From Paramacrobiotus richtersi (Eukaryota; Tardigrada; Eutardigrada; Parachela; Macrobiotidae), in the NCBI GenBank assembly GCA_034698045.1, contig JAQGAU010000018.1, positions 1 through 60,287 on the forward strand: a stretch of 60,287 bases of DNA, given 5' to 3'. The notes beneath the pieces were generated by a model. It was not told where the DNA came from. It saw only the letters and a list, made by a program, of their open reading frames with translations, and made no database searches. Below are positions 1 through 10,678 of the stretch, piece by piece. The translations under genes and the position numbers were made by a program. Within the stretch, counting starts at the first letter, position 1. Every line of letters starts with the position of its first letter.

Positions 1-3000
1 AGGGGGTGTACATATACTGGCCGGTTTGTTGGTCGTAGACGGAAGGCGCTTGGGATGGATCCATCGTATTCTATAGAGGAACGTATAAACTATAACGCTC
101 AACTTGGAACATGTCATCTACGACCGGACCATCAACCTGCCCATTACAAACACCGTACCTGTGCAGGAAAGTACTGGGGCGGAGGAAACCCCTGTTGCGC
201 CGCATACGCCATACCCGGGTACACCATGGGCTGCGCATTCCCGTACCCTTGTGGTCCATACAGGGGATAGTACGGTGCCTGTCCCATGTACACATTGGGG
301 TCCATACTGCCCATCTCGGCGCCACCGTAGCCCACCAGCCCGGGATTCTGGTACACGTACGGGTTCTGGTACATGCCCATTGGCTGGACCATAATGGGCC
401 GGCCTACAATAGCAAAGCCACGGTCAGCGACTGCGTAACAACCCACGCTATACGTGTACTGTACGCCCATGACGTCGCAAAAATTAACCAAATCGTTCAC
501 AAAACCTGAACAACCAAACCGTACAGCAACTGGCATGAATTAAATTATAAAAAATACAATTTTTATCATACAGAAATTAAAAATTTAGAAATAGTAAATC
601 CAGAAATCGATAGGGAAACAAATGTAAATACTACTAAAAAATGACGATCTTGAAATGAAACAAAAAACATAATTTTTATGAATTTATTTGTAATGTTCAA
701 AAACTAAAAATGTACTATACAAATAAAACATTTAGGAATAATTACATCCAGAAAGCCATAGGGAAACAAATGTAAATACTAAAGAAATGACGATTTTAAC
801 ATGTAAAAAAATAATCTTTTTGAATTTATTTAAAATTTCACAATAATTAAAAATGTAATGTTTAACAAATAAAATATTTAGAAATTGTTGATCCAGAAAT
901 CGATACGAAAACACATGTAAATACTAAAAAAATGACCATTTTAAAATGTAAAAAAATACACCGAATAAACGCCATGATTTGTATCACATCTGACAGCCAC
1001 AGGGAAATGCGTAATGTAACTGTTGACGTACCGGCAAACTGGCCGTATGCCAGACGTTGCTGCTGCTGTTGCTGCTCATCAAAGGCCGCTTCACTGCTGG
1101 TCTCGCTAATGGCACTGTGGGAGCGCCGGTAGGCCACGTGGTTACCACCCGATTCCTCCGGATGCGACGGATCCAGGCCGTAGGGTCTGGCCACGTTTTC
1201 CTATACAGTTTGAAAGGGTAAACTTCACTCATCCATTCTGCCCAGTCAATCACGACACGAAGAAAGTTTCCCATCATTTTTTTCTATGACACAACGAACA
1301 TCAACGTCTTCTCATTTTTTTCCACTTGATCAAGAACTTCACAAGAAGAGCACTTATTCGTCGCCATTTCACTGTCAGCGGCATAACAGAAATAAATGAT
1401 AATTAATCCCAAAAAATACCGATAACTACAAAATATTTTACAAAATACATTGTCTAATTTTACAATTTATTTAATATAATTTTACATTATATTTTACATT
1501 AGTTTTATAATATAATTTTACAAAATAGTTAATTGTATGCCGGAATTTATCCATACTACACATTTAAAAAGAAAAATAACCGGAAACTCCAAGAACTGAG
1601 AAAAACATTCTGAATTTTAATAAAGATTCTGTGAATAAAAATTTTTTAAATTTTTTTTCGCAAGCTTAACTCTATAAGGAACTACTCCTACAGTAAAAGT
1701 CAAGTAAACCAGACAAATTCCAGAATAACTGACAATTTAACTGCAGCTGGGCTGCGATTACAGTTTTAAACCAACTTTCTACATATACGAGCTGTATAAT
1801 TCACTCGTATCTCATCCGAAACTGCATTGTAGACGACTCGTTAATTCACTTGACTGCCGGCAGCCTGCAGGCCATTACGGTGTGGGTAAATGCGACCACA
1901 AAATCCCCCAACAATCCAATTAAATCGGCCAGAGAAAAAAACCCATCTATTACCACTTGGTGCACCGACCGCCCTAAGCGACCGCCCTAAGCGACCGCCA
2001 TCTCACGCGACCGCTACTGCCGATCCCGATCAATACTTGTCCATGACCTTGTATTTAACCTCGTACTAACAACTTCCACTGGGATGACGAAAATGAACTG
2101 TGTTTAAAATCCTTAAATAAGCCACAAACTATCACTCCAAAAAACATGGTAATACTGAAATTGTATTGTTTTCCGAATTTTCTGTTAAACCTGATCATGA
2201 ACAGTTCATTAAATTCAACAGATTTTCAAGATTCATTAGCTGTATCCGCTAAACTTCCAGTACAACCTTAAACAATTTCTAAATAAATTATTTTTAAAAC
2301 AATTTCTAAATAAATTATTTTATTCATAAAATAACAGTGCATAAAGAAATGGTAATCGGATAATATCCATCAGTTCCCTGTATCCGATAATAAGCTCGTG
2401 AAACGCAATCAAAAATTTTCTTCAAACAAGACGTATTTCATTTCAATGATTTCATCCCACAAAAAAATTAATTACAAATCAATACACGTATGTAGAATTA
2501 GGTAATTCACTGTATTTATCACAAATATTCCTCCGTTATCAAGCTCGTGAAATGTACACGCAATGCCAAAACTATTCTCAAAAAAACACTATTTCAGAGT
2601 TTTTGATATATCATTTCACAAAAAATTCACCACAAATCAATACCATTCGATGGGATTATGATTCATTGTATTTATAACAATTATTCCTCAGTTAACAAGC
2701 TCGTGAAATGTAAACGGAACGCCAAAAATTTCCTTTAAAAAACACGTTATTTCTGAATTTTTAGAGTTCATTCCACCCAAAATTAACCACAAATCAATAC
2801 CGTTCTATGGGATTATGGAATTTACTGCATTAAAACAAATCCAACCCAAATTCCGCCCTAACAAAACTCTTGGGAACCCGACCCAGCCGGCAAATCAATA
2901 CCCTCCCGATAATCGTACCAAACGACCCCAACGCCCTTGAACCCAACGGTATCAGGCGACCGGAAGCCAAGAGCAACAGTAATATACTCAGCGCACATGC

Positions 3001-6000
3001 CAGCTCGCACATGTCAAGAAAGAAGCAGCTCCGATCGATGGAAATGTTACCCGATGCCGGAGAAGGGGAGCGGCCGTACAAACAGCTGATTTTTCATCCT
3101 TTACGACCCTCTCTCTCTCTCTCTCCGTAAAGTTCAAAATGACTAGGATTTGGATCGGGAGAAACATGCGTTTAATGGGCAAGATGGGTGTTTTTTAATT
3201 GCCACATCGTAAAAACACGCGTCGCCCGGCTGGCATTTTAATGGATGGGGAAATGTCAGATTTCTACCAGTACTGGTTATCTAACGTGCCCCTTCAACGA
3301 CTCAACAATTCACTCAAAAATTACCAAAATAAGCAGAAACTTCTGATTAGAGGTCTACATAATTAAGCTTTAAAAAGACGCAACGAAACATTAGTTGGAA
3401 ATATTGAGAAACAGAACGAAGAGATGCAGAGCAATAAATAAATAATAAACAAATAAAAATATGGCAATAAAAATAGAATTACTAAATAAATTATAATCAT
3501 TAAATTAAAATTATAAACGGAAAAAAGCAATGCCCTACGATAAATGATTTTACAATTATAAAGTTGTTATAATATTAAAAATAAATTAATTCAAAATATT
3601 AAGTAACAACAAAAATAAAGCGAAGTGATATCAAAACAGTAACATTTAAATCAAACTTCAGATCACGGCTCCCAAAATCCAATATCAATCAAAACCACTG
3701 CACCAAGTCTCTCGACTGCATTATTCTCAAAATGCCCTTCGACAAATTGAATAAGTTTAACGGGCACCATGTTCCTTACCGTCCCATGATCACTCCCAAA
3801 GATCCGCTCGCGCACTTGCTCATAATGGGCCTGGCGTTCTTCCAGGGATTTGGCCGGGCGCATGGGATGCAGGGGGAGCGGGGCATGGCTCTCCGGTAGG
3901 GAATTATTCTTGGGCCGTTTCAGCAACGCTTTACCCGGCTCATCAGGCACTTTATCGGCCATATCACGGAACAACTGATCCGGCCTATTCATTATAATAA
4001 CTTTACATCGTTGTATTCGTATCTTATCAACAATATATCTTGATGAAATAATAACTGTAATTCAGTATAATTTTCCGACAAAAAAAGAAACGTAACCACA
4101 GAATAACAATTAAATCATCTTCGCAATTCTCTACTGCCAAAGAATTCTAGAATAAAAAAACTGAAATTAACTTGGACAAAGTGTAATTCACATTTAACAT
4201 CCACTAATCAGAATTAAAATAAATCTAAAAAATTCCAAATTCAGAGCCTACCTAGTTAGCCACCACTGTGAAACGGATACAAATATAAATCACAAAAATT
4301 TAATCAAAATTTATTATATGAAAAAAATATACAAGATATTAAATAAAAAAATCTGCAATTATATACGAAAAAACACAGAACAATAACGAACAGTCCGATA
4401 AATAAACTCCATTATCCACCTACTTTTTACGGTGAAACGAGTACAAATATAAATCACAAAAATCTGACCAACAATTAATTTAAGAAAAAAACATATAAAA
4501 CAAAAAAATATGTAAATATATAAGAAAAAACAGAACAATAACGAGCAGCACTATCCACCTACTTTTTACTCTCCTCCGTAACCTTCAGGGAAATCTTGGC
4601 CATCCCATTGACCGTATTCAGATTATGCTCCACACCCCACACATCCGCCAGCCGATGCAGCAGCATCCGGTAGTACGAGTTCAATCCGCCCACCTGGTGC
4701 GCCTGCTCCTCCTTGACAGCCACCAGCTCCTCCAATAATTTCTCGTTCTGCAGGAGGAACTGCCGATCCTTGTGATTCGTATGCCAGGTGTGCAGCAGAA
4801 ATTCCGCCGTCGTGGCAAACTCCTCCTGATTCCGTTCGCCGCTCCCGTAAGATTCATCTACACCAACCGGAAGTTGCGTACAAATGATAAGAGAAAGTGG
4901 GAGAATGTTTTCACCCCACCTTGCAAAGATCCTTGAAGGGATAATGTTCCCATGTGGCGACTTAATGTATCCGCATCACAGATTGATGATGATTCTTCTG
5001 CAAGTAAAACAGCACAAATTTACGTAGAAATATATGCGGTTTCAATTCAGAAAGTTTCTCCAAATTGTGCTGATTATTGTATAAATTATTTCAAGTACAA
5101 TTACCAAACAAAGAATTGCATTTTTAATGATAATAAACAATTACAATTTTTTACATAGATCAATTTTCCCTGATTTATTCTGCAGATTAATAAAAGAGTC
5201 ACACATTTACGTATGTTTCAATGATAAAACTGTCCTCAAATTGTGCTAATTTTTCTGCGAATTATTTCACATGAAAATGATTAAATTACCAAACTAACTA
5301 GAAACTACATAAAATAATTTTACATTAAAATAATTGTGTATGAAAAACGATTCAAATTCATCTTTTTTTGCAAACGTGAATTTCCGCTTAATTTTCACTG
5401 AATTAATTTGACTTTTCACATGAGTTATTTGTTATTTACTAAAAAAAAAGATAAATAATTTCTATAAATTTCAGAACTTCCATTTTACTTGGGTATTCTG
5501 TTGTAATCATCCCACTTACCGGTGGACATGCTGGAGAACGCCAACGAGCCCAAATGCCGCGGAGTGGCCAGTTCGCTGCGTGGCTTACGGAAATCACCCG
5601 TTTCCGTCACGTGCACATGGGCCAGGGGAACGGATGATTTTCTGGCGTGCCCATCACCGTCCGCTGCCATGCCGACCTTCTCACCGCCTGACGGTGCACT
5701 CTGCCCAAATTAAACCAAAAACGCGCCGTTTAATCATACAATATTCAGTTTATTCACACGACATCCGCACTTGATCAGCGGCCCCATTCAACACCGGTCT
5801 CCCGGTGGCCATAACACGCAGCGCGACGCCGAGGTTATGCGACCAATTTACCCCAAATCAGTGCCGCCAGCACGAGGCTATTAACGGTAATGACAGGCCG
5901 TTTGAAAATTGGATAAAAATAACACAGAAGAAAAAAATCCCAAAATAAAATCCTCAAAAAAATACCAGCAACACAAAAATTTCAAACACATATAAATTCG

Positions 6001-6743
6001 CCCAAAAAAATGTTATTAATATAAAAAACAATCGCGTAATAATTTACACAAAACTTTCCAACAGCCACAAAAACAGAGAAAAAAAATAAAAATCAGTAAA
6101 AAACCTCAGCAGTACAACAAGTCCTAAACCATAAACATTCGCTCAAAAAATTTTTAGGAAAAAAATTACCACCATGTAATAATTTTCACAATACTTTCCA
6201 ACAGCCACAAAAACAATTACAAAACCTTCAAAAAATATTAGCAGTACAACAAGTCCTAAACCATAAAAATTCGTTCAAAACAATTTTTTTAAATAAAAAA
6301 ACTGTGTGATAATTGAGCAACAGTTCTAATAACCAGAACAAAAAACCAACCACAAAATAACAAAAAAATTAGAAAGATTTCTACCATCTACAAATTTGAA
6401 GCGAATTGCCAACCCTTATCTTATCAGCACCCGGGTTACACTTAAATGACAGCGACAACGCTAACATGCCAAACTACCAACAACACCGCTACGATAACAC
6501 ACTCGGCGCCCTTACCGTCTGTTTGTGCAGGCGATCGGCCACAATCCGCGGGTTGGGCGGGCGCTCGGGCAGGGGCGAGGTGCCCTTTTTGGATTTGCGG
6601 CGGGTCTGGGGTTTGGTGGGCGGCGTCATGGCCGGCTCGGTCAGCGTCTCCTCGTCCTCATCCGACGGCACCTCCACCTCATCCTGCTTCTCCAGCTTGT
6701 TCTTGACCTGCACACGGGTGTCGGCGTACTGGGGATCGGTCAT
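1..6743 (-). CDS. R3H-SUZ domain RNA-binding protein (C-terminus off left edge)
   Basis: Eight exons join in phase on the minus strand: 6743-6516, 5700-5520, 4997-4920, 4857-4563, 3984-3780, 1200-1032, 403-159 and 70-1, giving about 490 residues before the window edge. The R3H domain (about residues 205-260) has the defining Arg-x3-His in RMLLHRLADVWGVEHNL. A SUZ motif follows (about 305-325; KSLEERQAHYEQVRERIFG). R3H plus SUZ is the arrangement of R3HDM/ARPP21/encore proteins, which bind RNA or single-stranded nucleic acid in the cytoplasm. The N-terminus is charged and ends in a basic Lys/Arg-rich patch. The tail carries a six-Gln run and then a Tyr/Pro/Gly/Met-rich low-complexity region, typical of the family. 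The start ATG at 6743 lies 12 nt after a TTTTTCTAG acceptor, so a 5' UTR exon or spliced leader probably lies upstream. The domain call is firm; the exact subfamily is not. Confidence 0.85.
565..957. repeat. Three tandem ~147-bp copies in an R3H-gene intron
   Basis: The phrase ATCCAGAAATCGATA, or a close variant, recurs at 598, 746 and 891. Each time it is followed by GTAAATACTA, then AATGACNAT, then a T-rich block. The copies have diverged. They fill most of the 404-1031 intron. Confidence 0.75.
1966..2000. repeat. 13-bp tandem repeat CGACCGCCCTAAG
   Basis: Two exact copies (1966-1978, 1979-1991) and a partial third (1992-2000) form a GC-rich island in the 1201-3779 intron. No function is evident. 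Confidence 0.8.
2270..2323. repeat. Tandem 27-bp duplication
   Basis: AAACAATTTCTAAATAAATT occurs at 2270 and again 27 bp later, inside the large intron of the R3H gene. Confidence 0.85.
2392..2840. repeat. Three tandem ~150-bp copies in an R3H-gene intron
   Basis: Units start with AAGCTCGTGAAA at 2392, 2541 and 2697. Each contains an ACAAATCAATAC block about 100 bp in and ends near TTCACTG/TTTACTG and CAAATATTCC-like sequence. The period is 149-156 bp, and divergence between copies is clear. Confidence 0.8.
2830..3240. other. GC-richer island with CT microsatellite inside the R3H-gene intron
   Basis: This stretch stands out from the surrounding A/T-rich intron. It contains a CT run at about 3110-3126 (GAGA-type on the gene strand). 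ORFs cross it on both strands, but none resembles a known protein or has a convincing splice context in phase with the R3H exons. An internal promoter, alternative first exon or enhancer is possible. Confidence 0.35.
4260..4562. repeat. Duplicated ~140-165-bp intron segment that copies the exon-4 splice donor
   Basis: GTACAAATATAAATCACAAA (4440-4459) also occurs with one difference at about 4278. The donor context of the R3H exon, ATCCACCTACTTTTTAC on the plus strand at 4553-4569, recurs exactly at 4414-4430. The intron downstream therefore carries a spare copy of the exon end plus its GTAGGT donor. Confidence 0.75.
6053..6290. repeat. Tandem ~140-bp duplication in the first coding intron of the R3H gene
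   Basis: CTTTCCAACAGCCACAAAAA occurs near 6054 and 6194. AGCAGTACAACAAGTCCTAA follows in each unit, near 6108 and 6240. Confidence 0.75.
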
Positions 6744-6839
6744 GATTGATCGCTAGAAAAAGTGTCTGGCGTCAGTCCAACTGGCATGCAGTTTCGGCAT
6801 AGCAACGAACATTATCACAAGTTTTTCGATCCTGTGGAG

Positions 6840-7170
6840 TTTATTTTCTAATTTTTTTTTACATAAAAACCCACATTTCTATTCATGTTTCTGAGAGGAA
6901 ATGCTTTTAAATAAACAGTAGAATTTATTTTCTAATTTTTTATACAGAAAAAACCCACATTTCTATTCATGTTTCTGAGAAAAAATGCTTTTAAATAAAC
7001 GGTAGGATTTATTTTCTAATTTTTTATACAGAAAAAAACGCATTTCTATTCATGTTTCTGAGAGGAAATGCTTTTAAATAAACGGTAGAGTTTATTTAGT
7101 AATTTTTTTACACATAAAAACCCTCATTCCTACTTGTGTTTCTAAGAGGAAATGTGTTTAATTTTTAATA
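6840..7170. repeat. Four tandem 84-bp repeats just upstream of the R3H start codon
   Basis: Units begin TTTATTT at 6840, 6924, 7008 and 7091. The first three are very similar and share CATTTCTATTCATGTTTCTG; the last is diverged. The array lies about 100 bp upstream of the R3H ATG, in the presumed 5' UTR intron or promoter. Confidence 0.85.
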
Positions 7171-10100
7171 AATTCCATACAAAAATGCAGCGCCAAGTTA
7201 TAAATTTTATTTACTAACTAGCGATACAGAACTGCGACCAGCAACGTTAAGTGATAAAACGTTTACGGTTCAAAAAAATTCATATTCCGTGAGACAACAA
7301 ACATCACACGAAAAAAACTCGCTTTAATTTTCATTTTTTTATTACTCTGTTTTTTTAAAATTTAATTTTCATTCAAATTATTCGCTATTTAAATTAATTT
7401 TTAATTTAAATCCAACAAAAATACAGCGCATAGTAACGACAAAATATTCAACATAGATCTGGCGAAGTTATGAACGGAACTTGGCTAATATTTCCGTGAC
7501 TAATTATCCTGATAGTTTCTCTTGAAACTTGACAAATGACAATCCTGCCCAAATGACTACACACAGAGCGCCGGGAAACACACAAAAAACACCGAGAGGT
7601 TAAAAATAGGGCCAATCTGCGCCACACGAGACAGGCTGTCGTCGGGTGCGGGTGGCGCATGTCAAACGCCTCAAAGAGAGAGAGAGACTCCGGGTTCTAC
7701 CTTTGAATCACGCTAACCCCATGGACAACGCACTCGGGCGACTGACGCACGGGGCTGACTATTGAGCACAGAGAATCGATTACCAGCTGGATTCACATCC
7801 CAGTCTCCCCAACTGGCGTTTGTGTGTCTCTGTGTACACAAGGTTCACGGACACACGCGAGGGAGACGAGGAAAATATTTAATGGGAATACACAAAATAA
7901 ACTTTTTTGCTCCAGCCAGGACAAAATGTTGGGAAAAGCTGCTGCGACTGTCTCAACTGATGGAGAATTTCCTTGAAATAAAAAGAAACTGTAATTCTAA
8001 AACCCATATCTTCAAAAAACGATGGAACATCAGTATCCACAACTTTCTGAAAAAGTCTTAAAAATATGCTCGGAAACTTTTCTAGAAAAAAAAGAGTTCG
8101 TCGTCATCTGAGCTACCGATCAAATTTCCTGATTCATCATATAAAAAATACAATAAAAAATCCGGAAAGTTAAACAAACAAGCTCGAAAAAAATCCGCAA
8201 ATTTGTCGGTAAAAATGAACGGAAATTTGGCGAAAATTTATGAATAAATTGAGCAAAAATACGACAGAAGTCGTTCCCACGCACGAATAGTCGTCCAATT
8301 TGACACAAAAATCATGAATAAATTTTATAAACATATTTAATTAAGATTTCAAAAATGTCACATTTCAAAAATTTAAGAATAAATTTCCTAGACGTATTTC
8401 ATAAACCATTTCATGAAATATGCGATTAAGTCCATTTCCGCATAGAAACCTAAATCGTATTATAAGCATTAAATTCGCAATATCGATCTATGTACTTTTC
8501 CGCTAAAACATTTCCAATCCGAAACCCCGATTTAATTCTCCGATAACCGTATTAATTTAACCAAGATTAACCGCCGTCTCTCTGTCCCCGGGAAAAATAC
8601 AGCTAATCAGCGGGAGAGAGAAGGAAAAAACTCGTCTGGGGTCGCGTGAGCAGTAGCATTTCTCAATCAACTCAAGAAGAGAGAGGGGAATGAAAAATGT
8701 GCCGCACGTGCCGATTTCAAGTGATGCGTAATGGATATCGACAAGAGCCAGTTGATGCTCGTCAAGCGCGTAACCCACGGATCGCAGCACCCATGCGGTA
8801 CAATCGGGTTTAAGATTAGATGGATTTTAAATTGGCCGTATTGTTGTATACCCGGCCTGTAGGATTTTGGATCGTTTTTACCTGATTACACGATGAATGC
8901 CACCGGCCCACGAAAGAACGAAGGGTGAATTTATATCCGCATTCACCTGCAAAGAAGCAGAAAATGCGGTTATAGAGAACACTTCCGCTACGCAGTATTT
9001 CATTCAGAAAAATCTAAAAATATTTTTACGTTGAAATGAATCTCCGGGGAAAACTTGCAACAGATTTTTTACAGCTGGAAATTACAAATGAAAAAATACC
9101 ACGAAAGAGAAGAGAAATGGGAGAAGCGAAAGAAACAGCATAAAATCAATACAAATCATTGATCAAACGACTCAAGGTTGAACATTCCAAAATCCCGGGA
9201 TGTGCTGAATTTTTTAAGAATTTTAACCTACATTTATAAAGTCTGCGAAATGTCACAGTTACATTTTATTGCATAACCTGATACCCATATCCAATTTTGA
9301 ATCACATTCATAATTTCATTGTGGCTCTTTTAAGAAATTCCTACATTTTCCAAAATTTAAAATTATGATCCGCATTTTTGCTTTAAAAAACATTATTGAG
9401 AAATATTTAAAACTCGTCCTTTGTCAATCTGGGAAACATCACCGCAAGTCCGCAACCAACTACTGTAAATCATATTACTTATTTAATCATTTTTCATCAC
9501 AACGAATGGTCAAAATTCAAAATGATCTCTCCGCTATGATCTTTTTCCCTGTTGTCCGGGATTTATCGCAGCAACCAGGAAGAACCAAATCTACTGGAAA
9601 CTGAATTACCGACATTTAAAAAACTCTAAAACTATGCAGAATCCGTATCTTACCGCACAATTGACAATTACTTCAATCGGCAGCAACACCACACACTCCA
9701 AACACGGTCCTCTCCCCAAATCTCCGCAACTTCCCAGAAACCCGTACAACACGTGCACCAGCCTCCTAACCGGTAGATAATAACAGTAATACTGTCAATT
9801 CACATTATTCAACAATACTCGGGCGACATAAAGTGGAAAAGAGGCGCAGCAATGTCGCCGAAGACAAGTCAGGGTTCCCGCTAGCGACAGCTGGTTCGCT
9901 CTAGTGTTGGACCGATAACACACTGTTAAGACGCTCAGTTACCTTAGCACGGCATGGAGAAGACGGCTGGAGGGATGAGGATAAATAACCGGTGGAAAAA
10001 GGAAGCAGGATTAAATTTCCGGGTTGGAGGGCCCAAGTATCACCATCGACATTTTTCAGCTGCGCAGCCAGCATCGACTGACTGGCAGCAGCAGCCCAGC

Positions 10101-10267
10101 TGCTTGTGCAAGCTGCGGCACGGTGAAGCAGTGGTGGTCGGAAACACAAACTCTAAGCCGGTATGATGGCATCTCATAGGCGAATTATGGACTGAATACG
10201 GATGTGTTCGTTGTAATATATTTTTATTTATTATTTTATTTATTTATTGTTCAGTAAAGTTACAAAA
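7171..10267. other. Gene-poor upstream region of the R3H gene
   Basis: I see no convincing coding exon. AT-rich sequence alternates with GC-richer islands at about 7440-7870, 8560-8830 and 9900-10170. The first two carry GA-rich tracts (a GAGAGAGAGAGA run at about 7676-7688, and GGGAGAGAGAAGG near 8610). These islands may hold untranslated first exons or promoters of the R3H gene on the minus strand. Short ORFs in them have no recognisable similarity. Confidence 0.4.
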
Positions 10268-10582
10268 TCAGTCACTGCAGTTTGCTGGTTTTACTGTATT
10301 AAAGACAATCGATATGTTATGTCCCCCTCCGGCCATCGTTACTTGGGATACCAATGGGAAGTGCCGTTGCGCCATACGGCTGTTCTCTCCCTTGATTTGC
10401 CATGTGCCTTGGAGGCTTGGAGCTACGTATGCTTTTTTTCCTTCAGTCTCTACCGGTTTCTCCTCGCGTGTGTTTCTTGCACATGTGAGCACAGCTCGCG
10501 TGAGTCGGATGAGACGCACAGTTTGCAGGATTTTTTGGGCGGAATGTGTTAGGGATTTATAGACTTGGGAGTTGTGCGCCAT
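10268..10582 (-). CDS. Unassigned 104-residue basic protein (single exon)
   Basis: An intronless minus-strand ORF has a good start context (CCGCATGGCG) at 10582; an in-frame ATG at 10678 would add 32 residues. The product is basic and Lys/Arg/Thr-rich, with a central MAHNSQVYKSL...VRLIRLTRAVLTCARN stretch that could be an amphipathic targeting helix, so a mitochondrial protein is conceivable. I recognise no domain. Just past the stop (10215-10255) the minus strand has several overlapping AATAAA signals in a TTTATTTATTTATT tract, which supports a transcript ending there. Codon-level support is weak and the ORF could be noncoding. Confidence 0.4.
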   Translation of the reverse strand: MAHNSQVYKSLTHSAQKILQTVRLIRLTRAVLTCARNTREEKPVETEGKKAYVAPSLQGTWQIKGENSRMAQRHFPLVSQVTMAGGGHNISIVFNTVKPANCSD

Positions 10583-10678
10583 GCGGCCGGTGCGTGCACT
10601 TTGTAAAGAACACAATATGAATTCGCCGAAATGTTTATTCAAATCTTCATGTGAGTGTGTGTGTGGCGCAGACCGCAT

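Noticed and set aside
1063-1078. GCTGCTGCT-type microsatellite
   Set aside because: It is the coding six-Gln run of the R3H protein on the minus strand, with mixed codons, not a free-standing repeat.
2870-3130. ORFs on both strands in the large R3H intron
   Set aside because: GC-richer composition makes chance ORFs likely. None joins the R3H exons in phase.
9901-10166. Overlapping ORFs on both strands near 10 kb
   Set aside because: No similarity, no splice partners. GC-rich island with chance open frames.
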